A stretch of DNA of 64,000 bases from Trueperaceae bacterium (GCA_011390455.1 JAABSI010000001.1:60893-124892), one strand, 5' to 3'. Positions 45,804-55,195 are shown, counted from the stretch's first letter. The notes: a model not told the origin generated them from the letters alone. A program made the numbers and translations.

Positions 45804-47254
45804 CCGCACCGCACGTCGCCGTGGTGGGCGGGGGCTTCGCCGGCCTGGCCGCCGCGATCGACCTCGCGCGCAGCGGTGCGCGCGTGACGCTGCTCGAGCG
45901 CGCCGACGAGGTCGGCGGCAAGGCCGGCGAGTGGCGCGCCGGCGGCTTCCGCTTCGACGTGGGGCCCTCGGTGTTCACCCTCCCGGACGTGGTCGACGCG
46001 CTGTTCCGCGACGCGGGGCGCGAGCGGCCCTTCGAGCTCGAACCGCTCGCCCCGCTGTGCCGCTACCGGTACCCATCGGGGCGCGTCTGGGACGTGTACT
46101 CGGACCTCGACCGCACGCTGGAGGGCTTGGACGCTCAGGAGGGCGTCGCGTACCGGCGCGCGCTGGCGACCGCGCGCCGCTTGTACGAGGACGCCGCCCC
46201 CACCTTCGTGCGCGGTCCGGCGCCCGGGCTCGCCCGGCTCGCGGCCTACGGCGTGCGCCACGGTTGGCGCGCCCACCCCGGCCGCACGCTCCCCGACCTG
46301 CTGGCCGCCCTCGGCGTCCGCGGCGACCTGCTCCCGTTCTTCCTACGCTTCGCGACGTACTTCGGCGGCGACCCGTACCGAGCGCCGGCGGTGCTGCACA
46401 ACATCGCCTGGGTCGAGCTCGGCTTGGGCGTGACGTTGCCGGTGGGCGGCGTCCACGGCGTCGTGCGCGCCTTGCGGGCGCTCGCGGAGGAGCTCGGGGT
46501 CGAGGTGCGCACCGGCGTCGCGGTCGAGGCGCTCCCCGTGCGCGGCGGGCGGGTGCGCGAGGTGGCGACCGACCGCGGCCCGCTCGCGGTGGACGCGGTG
46601 GTGGCGGCCGTCGACCGACGCTGGGCGCTCGCCTGGTTGGGGCGGCCGACGCCGGAGCGCCGCCACCCGAGCCTCTCGGGCACGGTCGCGCTGCTCGGGG
46701 TGCGCGGCGCGACCCCCGAGCTCTCGGCGCACACGATCCTGTTCCCCGCGGACTACGCCGCGGAGTTCGAGGACCTGCGCGCCGGCCGCCACCCGGGCGA
46801 CCCCACCCTGTACGTCCACGCCTCGTCCAAGGGCGATCCGGCGGACGCACCGGTGGGCCACGAGAACTGGTTCGTCATGGCGAACGCCCCCGCGCTGCCG
46901 CCCGGGGTACCGGAGCGGGCCGAGGACGCCGCCGCGGCGCGGCGCCTGCGGACCACGCTGGCGGCGCGCGGCTTCGACCCCACCGGCCGGGTGGTGGTGG
47001 AGCGCGACGTGGTGCCTTCGGAGCTCGCGCGCTTCGGCGACCGCGGCGCCATCTACGGCGCGGCGCCGACGACGCTCGCCTCGACGCTGCGGCCCGGACC
47101 CACGGTTCGGGGCGTGCGCAACCTGCGCCTGGCCGGGGGCACCGTGCACCCGGGGGGCGGCATGCCGCTCGCGCTGCTGTCCGGCCGCAACGCCGCGGCG
47201 GACCTGGCGCGCGTGCTCGGTCTGGCCCCGGCGCCCGCCACCGACCTGGGTTGA
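45800..47254 (+). CDS. CrtI-family carotenoid desaturase, CrtD-like
   Basis: A 484-aa FAD protein: [20 protein letters not shown], then [13 protein letters not shown] and [20 protein letters not shown], with the closing [20 protein letters not shown]. The [17 protein letters not shown] form recalls CrtD (3',4'-desaturase acting next to a 1'-hydroxyl), which suits the CruF fusion upstream. It could instead be the phytoene desaturase, since no other CrtI is in the window. GTG 45800 overlaps the glycosyltransferase stop. Last gene of the cluster; 41 bp follow before the next start. Confidence 0.85.
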   Translation: MTAPHVAVVGGGFAGLAAAIDLARSGARVTLLERADEVGGKAGEWRAGGFRFDVGPSVFTLPDVVDALFRDAGRERPFELEPLAPLCRYRYPSGRVWDVYSDLDRTLEGLDAQEGVAYRRALATARRLYEDAAPTFVRGPAPGLARLAAYGVRHGWRAHPGRTLPDLLAALGVRGDLLPFFLRFATYFGGDPYRAPAVLHNIAWVELGLGVTLPVGGVHGVVRALRALAEELGVEVRTGVAVEALPVRGGRVREVATDRGPLAVDAVVAAVDRRWALAWLGRPTPERRHPSLSGTVALLGVRGATPELSAHTILFPADYAAEFEDLRAGRHPGDPTLYVHASSKGDPADAPVGHENWFVMANAPALPPGVPERAEDAAAARRLRTTLAARGFDPTGRVVVERDVVPSELARFGDRGAIYGAAPTTLASTLRPGPTVRGVRNLRLAGGTVHPGGGMPLALLSGRNAAADLARVLGLAPAPATDLG

Positions 47255-47283
47255 CGCCCACCCTCGCCGGCGCGGGGCGGGGC

Positions 47284-47289
47284 TAGACT
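47284..47289 (+). promoter_or_regulatory. Leaderless -10 box of adenosyltransferase (TAGACT)
   Basis: TAGACT ends 6 nt before ATG 47296. Confidence 0.7.
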
Positions 47290-47295
47290 CGCTCC

Positions 47296-47865
47296 ATGAA
47301 GATCTACACGCGCACGGGCGACGACGGCACCACCGGGCTCTTCGGCGGCGGACGGGTCCGCAAGGACGACCTGCGGGTCGAGGCGTACGGGGCGGTCGAC
47401 GAGGCGAACGCCGCGATCGGCATGGCGCGCGGCCTGGGCGTGGATTCCGACGTCGACAAGCTCCTCGGGCAGATCCAGCACACGCTGTTCGACGTGGGCG
47501 CCGACCTGGCGACGCCGCCGGACGCGGAGGCGCGCGTCCACCTGCACCCGGTCGAGGAGGCCGACGTCGAAGCGCTGGAGGCGGCCATCGATCGCTTCGA
47601 GGCGGAGCTCGAGCCGCTGAAGCAGTTCATCCTGCCCGCCGGACACGCCACGAGCGCGGCGCTGCACGTCGCCCGTTCGGTCGTGCGGCGCGCCGAGCGC
47701 GCGACCGTCGCGCTCTCCTCGGTCGCGCCCGTCGGCACGCCGGTGGCGCGGTACCTCAACCGGCTCTCGGACCTGCTCTTCGTGCTCGCGCGCGCCGCGA
47801 ACGCCCGCAACGGCGTCAGCGAGGCGCGCTTCCACGTCGTGCGGCGCACCCGCGACGCGGACTGA
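47296..47865 (+). CDS. Cob(I)alamin adenosyltransferase, PduO type
   Basis: A 189-aa enzyme that makes adenosylcobalamin from ATP and reduced cobalamin. The ATP loop YTRTGDDGTTGLFGGGRV and VEAYGAVDEANAAIG (N-terminal third), RSVVRRAERAT near 130 and YLNRLSDLLFVLARAAN near 155 are all diagnostic. Complete and of normal length. Leaderless ATG 47296. Its stop is 7 bp from the convergent metal-transport operon. Confidence 0.95.
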   Translation: MKIYTRTGDDGTTGLFGGGRVRKDDLRVEAYGAVDEANAAIGMARGLGVDSDVDKLLGQIQHTLFDVGADLATPPDAEARVHLHPVEEADVEALEAAIDRFEAELEPLKQFILPAGHATSAALHVARSVVRRAERATVALSSVAPVGTPVARYLNRLSDLLFVLARAANARNGVSEARFHVVRRTRDAD

Positions 47866-47872
47866 AGCTCGG

Positions 47873-49027
47873 TCAGCCGCCTCGGGTCTCGCCCTCGGGG
47901 CCCGCCTCCTCGATCCAGGCGCGACCGCGCCCGGTCGGCCGCAGCCCTTCGCCGGCGCGGCCCCGTTCGACGAAGCCGCCGTCGAGCGCATGGCGCACGA
48001 CCCGTTCGACCTTCGCGGCCCGCCACCCGAGGTGCTCCCGCAGCGCCGGGCGCGTGTTCTCGCGCGCCTCGGCCTCGGCTTCGGCGTGGGTGGCGAGGTG
48101 CACCAGCAGCGCGCGCGCGTCGAGGTCGAGCCCGCGTGTCCGCGAGCGCACCACGTGCGCCACCAGCCCGTGGCGCGGACCCACCAGCAGCGCGCCGGCC
48201 ACGAGCGCGCCCGCGACGAGCGCCATCGCGGGGGCGATCGCGAGGTCGTAGGCGAGCGCGGCCGCGTAGCCGCCGATCGATGCCGCCACGCTGACGACGA
48301 GCCCGATCGCGAGCATCGTCCCGACGCGGTTCGCGAGCAGCAGCCCGGCCGCCGGCGGGGCGACCACGAAGGCGACGAACAGCACCGCGCCGACCGCGTC
48401 GAAGGCGGCCACCGCGGTCAGCGAGGTCGCGGCGAGCAGGGCGGTGGCGACCGCGCCGGGCGCCAGGCCGACGGCCGCGGCGAACCCCGGGTCGAAGGCG
48501 CCGACCTTCAGCTCCTTCCACAGCGAGGCGACGAGCACCGCATCGAGCGCCAACACCACGAGCATGGTGCGCAGCGCCCGCGGCAGCTCCAACCCGAAGA
48601 AGGGGGCGACGTCGATCCAGGCGAAGCCGATCTCGCCCACCAGGACGGCGTCGGCGTCGAGGTGCGCATCGCCGGCGTAGCGGCCGGCCAGGAGGACGCC
48701 GAGCGCGAACAAGAGCGGGAACACGAGGCCGATCGCGGCGTCCGAGCGCACGCGTCCGGTGGCCTCGAGCGCCCGCGTGCCCGCCACCGTCAACAGCCCC
48801 GCGAGCGCCGCGCCCAGCGTGAGGGCCGGGTGGTGGAGGTCGCCCACGACCAGGAAGCCGACGACGATGCCGAAGAGCACGGAGTGCCCGATCGCGTCGG
48901 TGAGCATCGTGCTCTTGCGGAGCAGCAGGAAGGTGCCGACCACCGTGGCCGCCATCCCGACGACGGCCCCGAGCAGCACGGTCGCGACCGTCGGATCGTC
49001 GATCCAGCCCTGGAGCGCGCCGATCAC
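47873..49027 (-). CDS. Metal ABC permease with fused C-terminal winged-helix domain
   Basis: A 384-aa Mn/Zn/Fe-type permease. About eight or nine membrane segments (15-280) with the family blocks LRKSTMLTDAIGHSVLFGIV and KELKVGAFDPGFAAAVGL. Residues 286-384 are soluble and helical, with ALREHLGWRAAKVERVVRHALDGG, FVERG and GLRPTGRGRAW, the layout of a winged-helix DNA-binding domain like that of DtxR/MntR regulators. GTG 49027 overlaps the first permease as GTGA. Last gene of a four-gene importer. Confidence 0.88.
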   Translation of the reverse strand: MIGALQGWIDDPTVATVLLGAVVGMAATVVGTFLLLRKSTMLTDAIGHSVLFGIVVGFLVVGDLHHPALTLGAALAGLLTVAGTRALEATGRVRSDAAIGLVFPLLFALGVLLAGRYAGDAHLDADAVLVGEIGFAWIDVAPFFGLELPRALRTMLVVLALDAVLVASLWKELKVGAFDPGFAAAVGLAPGAVATALLAATSLTAVAAFDAVGAVLFVAFVVAPPAAGLLLANRVGTMLAIGLVVSVAASIGGYAAALAYDLAIAPAMALVAGALVAGALLVGPRHGLVAHVVRSRTRGLDLDARALLVHLATHAEAEAEARENTRPALREHLGWRAAKVERVVRHALDGGFVERGRAGEGLRPTGRGRAWIEEAGPEGETRGG

Positions 49028-49920
49028 GCCGAGCCCCGTGCCGTCGCGGCCTGCGCTGCGCCCGCGCGCACCCGACGCCGTCCGCGCGCGACGGCGAGCG
49101 CGACCGAGACGATCGCCGCGAGCGTGACGGCCACGACCACCACGGGTCCGGTGGCCGCGTCGCGGTCGACGGCGCTGACCAGCGCGCCGATGGCGCCGGC
49201 GGCCGCGCCCGTGGCCGCCGCCATCGCCACGAGGGGCGCCAACCGCGCCACCCACGGACGTGCGGCGATGGCGGGCGCCACGACGAGGGCCGTGATCAGC
49301 ACGACGCCGACCAACTGGAGGCCGAGCACGACCGCGACGGCGAGGGCGCCGGTCAGGGCCGCTTCCAGCGCGCGGACCGGGACGCCCACGCTGCGGGCGT
49401 AGCCCGGGTCGAAGGCCACGAGCGCGAGCGCGGGCCAGGCGAGCGCCACGCCTGCGACGAGGACCAACGCGACGGCGGCCAGGAGCACGACGTCGCCCGG
49501 AAGGAGCGCCGCCGCCTGGCCGAACAAGAAGGTCTGCAGGCCCGCGGCCGCCGCGTCGCCGCGGCTCTGCGCCGCGGTGAGCAGCGCCAGGCCGAGCGCG
49601 AACGAGACCGAGAGCACGAGCGTCGTCGCGCCGTCGGCGCCGAGGCGCGTGTGCCGGGCGAGCACCTGGAGCACCGCCGACCACAGCAGCCCGGAGGCGA
49701 GCGCGCCCACGACCAGCACCGGCAGCGCCCGCTCGCCCGAGAGCAGGAAGGCCGCGACGATCCCCGGGAGCGCCGCGTGCGCCAGGACGTCGCCGAGCAG
49801 GCTCTGCCGGCGCAGCACGGCGAAGGTGCCGAGGCCGCCGGTCAGCGCCCCCAACAGCGCGGCGCCCAGGAGGACGGTGCGCGTCGAACCGTCGATCAGG
49901 ATGGCCCAGAGCTCGTTCAC
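49024..49920 (-). CDS. Metal ABC transporter permease
   Basis: A 298-aa ABC-3 family permease with about eight membrane segments. LRRQSLLGDVLAHAALPGIV and VAFDPGYARSVGVPVRALE are the usual motifs, the second in the cytoplasmic coupling region. GTG 49920 overlaps the ATPase stop, and the stop overlaps the second permease. Two different permeases in one operon fit the TroCD/MntCD layout, where they form a heterodimer. Confidence 0.93.
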   Translation of the reverse strand: MNELWAILIDGSTRTVLLGAALLGALTGGLGTFAVLRRQSLLGDVLAHAALPGIVAAFLLSGERALPVLVVGALASGLLWSAVLQVLARHTRLGADGATTLVLSVSFALGLALLTAAQSRGDAAAAGLQTFLFGQAAALLPGDVVLLAAVALVLVAGVALAWPALALVAFDPGYARSVGVPVRALEAALTGALAVAVVLGLQLVGVVLITALVVAPAIAARPWVARLAPLVAMAAATGAAAGAIGALVSAVDRDAATGPVVVVAVTLAAIVSVALAVARGRRRVRAGAAQAATARGSA

Positions 49921-50726
49921 GGTCGCGCGTGCGCGCCCGGGGCGCCCTCCGCCGCGAGCGCTGCGCCCCCGGCGGCGACCACAGCGACCGGTCCGCCGTA
50001 GGCGCGCCGGAGCGCCTCGGGGGCGAGCGCCTCTGCCGTGCCGCCCGACGCGACCACCCGCACCTGCACCAGCGCCACCCACTCGAAGCGGTCGGCGACG
50101 GTCTGCAGGTCGTGGTGCACGACGAGCACCGTCCGACCGGCACGCTGCAGCTCGTCGAGCACCTCCAGGACGGCCGCCTCGGTGGGGGCGTCGACGCCCG
50201 CCATCGGCTCGTCCATCAGCACCAGTTCCGCCTCCTGCGCCAACGCCCGCGCGAGGAACGCACGCTGCTGCTGGCCGCCGGAGAGCTCGCCGATCTGACG
50301 GTGCGCGAGGTCGACGAGCCCGACCTGCTCGAGCGCCGATCGAGCCGCCTCGCGGTCGGCGCGCCCCGGGCGGCGCAGCCATCCGAGGCGCGCGTAGCGC
50401 CCCATGGTGGCGACGTCGAGGACCGTGGTGGGGAAGTCCCAATCGACGGCCGCGCGCTGCGGCACGTACGCGACCCGCTTGCGGACGCGGGCGAAGGGTT
50501 CGCCGAACACGCGCACGTGGCCTGCGGCCGGGCGCACCAACCCCACGATCGCCTTCAGGAGGGTGCTCTTGCCCGCGCCGTTCGGCCCGACGATGGCGCC
50601 GAGCACCCCGGTCGGGACGTCGAGGTCGACGTCCCAGAGGACCGTGCGCTCGCCGTAGCGGATCGTCAGATCCTCGACGTGCACCGCGACCCCGACCGGG
50701 GTGTGGTTCGGCGTGGCCGTGCTCAT
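49917..50726 (-). CDS. Metal ABC transporter ATP-binding protein
   Basis: A 269-aa ABC ATPase: Walker A GPNGAGKST near 48, Q-loop VPQRAAVDW near 90, signature LSGGQQQR near 150, Walker B LVLMDEPMAGVD near 170 and the H-loop VVHHD near 200. The VPQR..VDWDFP segment is characteristic of Mn/Zn importers. ATG 50726 overlaps the binding-protein stop (ATGA). The Ala-rich C-terminal tail (about 245-269) is low-complexity. Confidence 0.95.
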   Translation of the reverse strand: MSTATPNHTPVGVAVHVEDLTIRYGERTVLWDVDLDVPTGVLGAIVGPNGAGKSTLLKAIVGLVRPAAGHVRVFGEPFARVRKRVAYVPQRAAVDWDFPTTVLDVATMGRYARLGWLRRPGRADREAARSALEQVGLVDLAHRQIGELSGGQQQRAFLARALAQEAELVLMDEPMAGVDAPTEAAVLEVLDELQRAGRTVLVVHHDLQTVADRFEWVALVQVRVVASGGTAEALAPEALRRAYGGPVAVVAAGGAALAAEGAPGAHARP

Positions 50727-51733
50727 CGACCGACGATCTCGAGCCCCTCGGGCCACCGGGCGAGCCAGTCCGCGAGCGCGGCCGGGAGCGGCGCCGGGGC
50801 GCCGCCGAGCGCGGTGGCGACGGTCGCCGCGTTGTGCAGGATCATGCCGACGTAGGTCCCCTCGGGCGTGCCGCCGCTGCCGAAGGCGTCCGAGAACAGT
50901 TCGCCACCGAGGGCCACCTCGGCGCCCCGGTCGCGGGCGGCGATCCGCACCGCCTCGATGGTGCGCGGGTTGATCGTCGACTCGACGAACACCGCCGGGA
51001 CGCCGCGCTCCGCGATCAGGTCGGCGGTGGCGCGCACGTCGGCGAGGCTCGCCTCCGCCACCGTCGACAGCCCCTGCAGGCCGACGACCTCGAGGCCGTA
51101 GGCGTGCCCGAAGTACTCGAAGGCGTCGTGGGCGGTGACCAGCACCCGTGCGGCGTCCGGGACGTTCGCGATCGTGGCGGCGGTCCAGGCGTCGAGATCG
51201 ATCAGGAGCGCGTCGTAGGCGAGGGCGCGGTCGCGGAGGTCGTCGGCGCAGGCCGCCGGCACGACCTCGGCGAGCGCGGTCGCGATGCGCGCGGCGACCG
51301 AGCGCCACAGATCGGGGTCCATCCAGGCGTGCGGGTCGACGGTGCCGCCCTCGCCAGTGCGTCGCTCGGCGACGGGCACGCCGTCGTCGCCCACGGCGAC
51401 GACGCGAGTCCGGCTCGCGAGGCTGGCGAGGACCTCGCCGAGGCGCGCCTCGAGGCCGAGCCCGACGTAGAGGACCAGGTCGGCCTCCTGGACGGCGCGC
51501 ACGTCGGAAGCGGTGGCGCGGTACCCGTGCGGATCGACGCCGGGCCCCATCAGGGTATCGACCTGGGCGCACGGACCGGCGAGTTCCGCGGCGACGTCGC
51601 CGACCATGCCGACGCTCGCGACCACCCGTGCGGGGGCGTCCTGGGCCATCGAGGTTCCAAGGACGCCGAGGAGCGCCGCGAGGAGCAGCGCGCGGATCGA
51701 GGTTGAGGTGCGCCGAATCGAAAAGTTAGGCAT
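50723..51733 (-). CDS. Metal-binding lipoprotein-like/periplasmic SBP (TroA/MntA type)
   Basis: A 336-aa cluster A-I solute-binding protein with a hydrophobic signal (about 14-31) that lacks a Cys. Metal ligands are His in GPGVDPHGY, His in VDPHAWMDP or the TAHDAFEYFG block, Glu in FVESTINPRTIEAV and Asp in GGELFSDAFG. The TAHDAFEYFGHAYGLEVVGLQG form is nearest to Mn/Zn TroA-like proteins. First gene of the operon; ATG 51733 is 5 nt after TAGATT of a near-consensus promoter, so the mRNA is leaderless. Confidence 0.92.
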   Translation of the reverse strand: MPNFSIRRTSTSIRALLLAALLGVLGTSMAQDAPARVVASVGMVGDVAAELAGPCAQVDTLMGPGVDPHGYRATASDVRAVQEADLVLYVGLGLEARLGEVLASLASRTRVVAVGDDGVPVAERRTGEGGTVDPHAWMDPDLWRSVAARIATALAEVVPAACADDLRDRALAYDALLIDLDAWTAATIANVPDAARVLVTAHDAFEYFGHAYGLEVVGLQGLSTVAEASLADVRATADLIAERGVPAVFVESTINPRTIEAVRIAARDRGAEVALGGELFSDAFGSGGTPEGTYVGMILHNAATVATALGGAPAPLPAALADWLARWPEGLEIVGR

Positions 51734-51738
51734 GACGA

Positions 51739-51767
51739 AATCTACGGACTGCAGCTGCTCCTGTCAA
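51739..51767 (-). promoter_or_regulatory. Consensus promoter of the metal importer, leaderless
   Basis: TTGACA (51767-51762), 17-bp spacer, TAGATT (51744-51739), then 5 nt to ATG 51733. It shows that a full -35/-10 promoter can drive a leaderless mRNA here. Confidence 0.85.
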
Positions 51768-51798
51768 GCGCGCACGACCCTCGGCGACGGCGCCGCGC

Positions 51799-52917
51799 TC
51801 AACGGAGGGAGGGGCGGTGCGCCGCGTCGCGGTCGCGCAACCGCGCGTCGAGGTCGGGGTGCCCCTCGGCCGTGGCCCAGCGGGCGACGTCGGCGAGCAA
51901 CCGGCGGGGGAGCCCGGGGCCCTCGTAGATCCAGCCCGTGTACACCTGCACCAGCGTCGCCCCGGCCTCGAAGCGCGCGATCGCGTCGGCCCCGGAGGCG
52001 ATCCCGCCCGAGGCCACGAGAGGCAGCGCGGTGCGCGCACGGGCCGCCCGGAGGACGGCGAGCGCCCGGGCGCCCAAGGGGGCTCCCGACAGCCCACCGG
52101 CCTCTCCGGGGTCGTGGGTCAAGCCCTCGCGGGCGATCGTCGTGTTCGCGACGACCAGGCCGTCGACCCCGTGCCGCTCGGCGAGCGCGATCGCCTCGGC
52201 GAGCGCGTCCTCGCTCAGGTCGGGCGCCACCTTGAGGAGGACGGGCCGGTCGCCGAGCTCGCCGCGCAGATCGCGCGCGCGGGCGAGCAGTTCGGCCAGC
52301 GGCTTCGCCTCCTGCAGGCTGCGCAACCCGGGCGTGTTCGGCGAGCTCACGTTCAGGACGAGGTAGTCGGCGACGGGCCAGGCGGTCCGCAAGGCCTCCT
52401 CGTAGTCGGCGACCGCGTCCTCGAGGGCGACGGCGCGGGTCTTGCCGACGTTCACGCCGATCGGTTCGGCGCTCCACCACGAGGCGCTGCGCGCCGCCGC
52501 GAGCCGCTCGGCCAACGCGGCCGCTCCAGCGTTGTTGAACCCCATCCGGTTGACGATGGCGCGATCGGCAGGGAGCCGGAAGGCCCGGGGGCGGGGGTTG
52601 CCGGGCTGGGCCTGGGTGGTGACGGTGCCGAGCTCCGCGGTGCCGAAGCCGAACGCGCCCCACACCGCCGCGGCGGTCCCGTCCTTGTCCATGCCGGCGG
52701 CGAGGCCGAGCGGGTTCGGGAACTCGAGGCCGAACGCACGCACCCGCAGCCGCGGGTCGGCGACCCCGTACGCGCTGCGCAGCAGGCGCAGCGCCCCCGG
52801 GTGGCGCGCCGCGAAGCCCAGGAGCGCGAACACGCGCGCGTGCGCCTCCTCGGGTTCGAGGCGGAACAGGACCCGCTTGATGAGCGGGTACAGCGCGTCG
52901 GTCGCGCGGGCGATCAC
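51799..52917 (-). CDS. pyrD: Dihydroorotate dehydrogenase (quinone), class 2
   Basis: A 372-aa FMN enzyme of pyrimidine synthesis that passes electrons to menaquinone. An N-terminal amphipathic segment (LYPLIKRVLFRLEPEEAH) for membrane binding is followed by NPLGLAAGMDKDG, NRMGFNN, the Asn/Ser site VLNVSSPNTPGLRSLQ and SGGIASGADA. The Ser of NVSSPNT is the class 2 catalytic base. GTG 52917 lies 4 bp after the SDR stop, so the two form an operon. C-terminal tail slightly long. Confidence 0.95.
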   Translation of the reverse strand: MIARATDALYPLIKRVLFRLEPEEAHARVFALLGFAARHPGALRLLRSAYGVADPRLRVRAFGLEFPNPLGLAAGMDKDGTAAAVWGAFGFGTAELGTVTTQAQPGNPRPRAFRLPADRAIVNRMGFNNAGAAALAERLAAARSASWWSAEPIGVNVGKTRAVALEDAVADYEEALRTAWPVADYLVLNVSSPNTPGLRSLQEAKPLAELLARARDLRGELGDRPVLLKVAPDLSEDALAEAIALAERHGVDGLVVANTTIAREGLTHDPGEAGGLSGAPLGARALAVLRAARARTALPLVASGGIASGADAIARFEAGATLVQVYTGWIYEGPGLPRRLLADVARWATAEGHPDLDARLRDRDAAHRPSLR

Positions 52918-52921
52918 GCGA

Positions 52922-53650
52922 TCACGACGGTCGGGTGCGTGCGGGCCGCACCTCGATGCGCGAGGGCAGGGTGCGCGCCGGGCTGCAGAGCACGTAGCGC
53001 ACCGCCTCGGCGATGTCCTGCGGCTGGATCTTCCAGGTGTCGGCGGCGCTCGGCTCGCGCCCACCGAAGGCGGTGGCCACCGAGCCGGGCATGATCGTCG
53101 AGACGCGGATGCCGCGCTCGCGGAGGTCGAGCATGACGGCGTGGGTGAAGCCGACCAGGCCGAACTTGGCGGCGTTGTAGGCGGCGCCGCCCGCGAAGGC
53201 GTTCGTGCCGGCGAGCGAGCCGATCGTGACGAGGACCCCGCCACTCGCCTCGAGCGCCGCGGTGCTCGCCTTCACCGTGTGGAAGGCGCCCGTCAGGTTG
53301 ACGTCGATCACCTCACGCCACGCCTCCGCCGAGAGCTCGTCGACGGCGCCGAAGCGACCGAGGCCGGCGTTGGCCACCACCGCGTCGAGGCGCCCGAAGC
53401 GCGCGACCGTGGCCTCGACCGCCGCCTCGAGGGCGGCCAGGTCGCGCACGTCCGCGCCGAGGCCGAGCACGGCGTCGGCGGCGACGCCGGCGTCCGCCGC
53501 GATCGCCCGGGCCGCCTCGACCGCGCCCTCAGCGTCCCGACCGATGATGGCGACGCGCATGCCGGTTTCTGCGAGGTCCTGGGCGATCGCCCGACCGATG
53601 CCGCGCGTACCGCCGGTGACGAGCGCGACGCGTCCATGAAGCGGTTCCAT
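52922..53650 (-). CDS. Short-chain dehydrogenase/reductase
   Basis: A 242-aa NAD(P)-dependent oxidoreductase. Cofactor motif GGTRGIGRAIA (13-23), structural NAG in VVANAGLGR, catalytic Ser in TIGSLAG, and YNAAK (YxxxK) near 153. The PSRIEVRPARTR C-terminus resembles the YdfG/3-hydroxy acid dehydrogenase side of the family. Substrate cannot be read from sequence. ATG 53650 is 6 nt after TAGGTT: leaderless. Followed closely by pyrD. Confidence 0.9.
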   Translation of the reverse strand: MEPLHGRVALVTGGTRGIGRAIAQDLAETGMRVAIIGRDAEGAVEAARAIAADAGVAADAVLGLGADVRDLAALEAAVEATVARFGRLDAVVANAGLGRFGAVDELSAEAWREVIDVNLTGAFHTVKASTAALEASGGVLVTIGSLAGTNAFAGGAAYNAAKFGLVGFTHAVMLDLRERGIRVSTIMPGSVATAFGGREPSAADTWKIQPQDIAEAVRYVLCSPARTLPSRIEVRPARTRPS

Positions 53651-53656
53651 GGCCCG

Positions 53657-53662
53657 AACCTA
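53657..53662 (-). promoter_or_regulatory. Leaderless -10 box of SDR gene (TAGGTT)
   Basis: TAGGTT ends 6 nt before ATG 53650. Confidence 0.65.
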
Positions 53663-53702
53663 CCACCGCGTGCCCCGCGACGCCCCCGGGCCGAGGAGGC
53701 GG

Positions 53703-53708
53703 TATCCT
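53703..53708 (+). promoter_or_regulatory. -10 box of histidine phosphatase gene (TATCCT)
   Basis: TATCCT ends 9 nt before ATG 53718, leaving room for at most a 2-3-nt leader. Confidence 0.6.
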
Positions 53709-53717
53709 GCACCCCGC

Positions 53718-54344
53718 ATGCGCCGCCTCACGCTCATCCGCCATGGCCTCACCGCGTGGAACGTCGAGGGGCGGTTCCAAGGCCACACCGACGTTCCCCT
53801 CTCCGACGAGGGCCGCGCCCAGGCGCACGCGCTCGCCGGCTACGTCGCGGCCGTCCAAGGCGTCGACGCGGTCGTCTCCAGCCCGCTCCTGCGCGCCGTC
53901 GAGACCGCGCGCATCGCCTTCCCCGATCATGCCATCGCCACCGACGCGCGGTTGCGCGAGCTCCACTTCGGCCTGTTCGAGGGCCGCACCTTGGCCGAGA
54001 ACGAAGCCGACGCCGCGTGGCCGACCTGGATCGCCGACCCGTACGGCTCGGCGACCCCGGAGGGCGAGTCGTACCGGGCCCTGCGCGAGCGCGCGGTCGC
54101 CTGGCTCGCCGACGCCAAGACGACGTACGACGGAGCGCACGTGGTCGCGGTCACGCACTCGGGGACGATCCAGATGCTGCTCGCCGATCTCCTCGGCGTG
54201 GAGCATCCACGCTGGCGCAAACGCGTCTACCTCCGTCACACGAGCGTGAGCCACGTCCTCTTCCGAGGGCGCGACGCGGTGGTCGAACGCGTCAACGACA
54301 CCCGACACCTCGTCGCCGACGGCGAGGACCCGTTCGCCGAATGA
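53718..54344 (+). CDS. Histidine phosphatase family protein (PhoE/GpmB-like)
   Basis: A 208-aa branch 1 histidine phosphatase. The phospho-His is in LIRHGLTAWNVEGRFQG, the Glu in ELHFGLFEGRTL, and the second His in VAVTHSGTIQ. The pattern suits alpha-ribazole phosphatase, broad phosphatase or cofactor-dependent mutase relatives; the substrate is open, and the PduO-type enzyme 6 kb away is too distant to decide. Start ATG 53718 (MRRLTLIRHG) is preferred over the earlier ATG 53649 because TATCCT lies 9 nt upstream of it. scpA follows after 7 bp. Confidence 0.88.
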   Translation: MRRLTLIRHGLTAWNVEGRFQGHTDVPLSDEGRAQAHALAGYVAAVQGVDAVVSSPLLRAVETARIAFPDHAIATDARLRELHFGLFEGRTLAENEADAAWPTWIADPYGSATPEGESYRALRERAVAWLADAKTTYDGAHVVAVTHSGTIQMLLADLLGVEHPRWRKRVYLRHTSVSHVLFRGRDAVVERVNDTRHLVADGEDPFAE

Positions 54345-54351
54345 GGAGCGC

Positions 54352-55176
54352 GTGAGCGGCGCCCGCGCGACGCTGGTGGGGCGGGGTGTGGGGCGGCCCG
54401 GCGACGCCGGCGCCCATGCGATCGGTCCGTACGACCCCGATGCGCCGCTCGTGCTGACGCTCCCCGGCTTCCACGGCACCCTCGGCGAGCTCGCGCACGC
54501 GCTGCGCAGCGAGCGGATCGCGCCGGCGGACGTCGACCTGCTCGCGGTGGTGCGGCTCGTGCTGGCGCGCTTCGAGGCCTTCGCCGCCGGCGATCTCGAC
54601 CGCGCCACCGAGGCGCTGCCGCGCGCCGCCCAGGTCGTCGAGCTCAAGGTCCGGATGCTGCTCCCGCGGCCCCCGCGGCCCATCGACGACGAGGCCGAGG
54701 CCGAGGCCCAGGCCGATGCGCTCGCCGCGGTGGCGGCGCTGGAGGAGCTCGAAGAGGCGATCGTCGAGCTGCGCGAACGCCGCGAGCGGCGGCGTTCGCT
54801 GCTCACCGCCAAGGCGCCGGTCCCCGACTTCCCCAGGCCACGGCGCCCGCTCGGGGTGCCGCTGGGGCGGCTGGCCGAGCTGGCCTCGCGGTTGCGGCCC
54901 AACGGGTACTTCGACCTGGTGCCCGATCGGCTGACGCTCGCGGGCGCGATGGCCCGGCTGTTGGCGGCGGTCCTCCCCGGTCGGCGGCGTACGCTCGACG
55001 AGATCGTGGCCGACCCGTCGTGGTCCACGCGCACGGTGACGTTCGCCGGGGCGCTCGAGCTCGTGCGCGAGGGGCGCCTGCGCGCGCACCAGGACGAGGC
55101 GTTCGGCCCGATCGAGCTCGAAGGGCTGGCGCTCGTCGAAGCGGGGGCGCCGGCCGCTGCCGACGCCCCCGCGTGA
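54352..55176 (+). CDS. scpA: Segregation and condensation protein A
   Basis: A 274-aa kleisin subunit of the SMC-ScpAB complex, which compacts and segregates chromosomes. The N-terminal LPGFHGTLGELAHALRSERI and DVDLLAVVRLVLARFEAF helices contact the SMC neck, and the C-terminal winged helix (about 205-255; VTFAGALELVREGRLRAHQ) contacts the SMC head. The middle is charged and Ala-rich. GTG 54352 follows GAGGAG at 4 nt. scpB is not in the window. Confidence 0.88.
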   Translation: MSGARATLVGRGVGRPGDAGAHAIGPYDPDAPLVLTLPGFHGTLGELAHALRSERIAPADVDLLAVVRLVLARFEAFAAGDLDRATEALPRAAQVVELKVRMLLPRPPRPIDDEAEAEAQADALAAVAALEELEEAIVELRERRERRRSLLTAKAPVPDFPRPRRPLGVPLGRLAELASRLRPNGYFDLVPDRLTLAGAMARLLAAVLPGRRRTLDEIVADPSWSTRTVTFAGALELVREGRLRAHQDEAFGPIELEGLALVEAGAPAAADAPA

Positions 55177-55195
55177 TCGCGCTTCGGTCCCGACC

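Noticed and set aside
51721..51745. MntR/DtxR operator over the metal-importer start (GTTAGGCATGACGAAA)
   Set aside because: The two halves do not form an inverted repeat; resemblance to known boxes is limited to one half.
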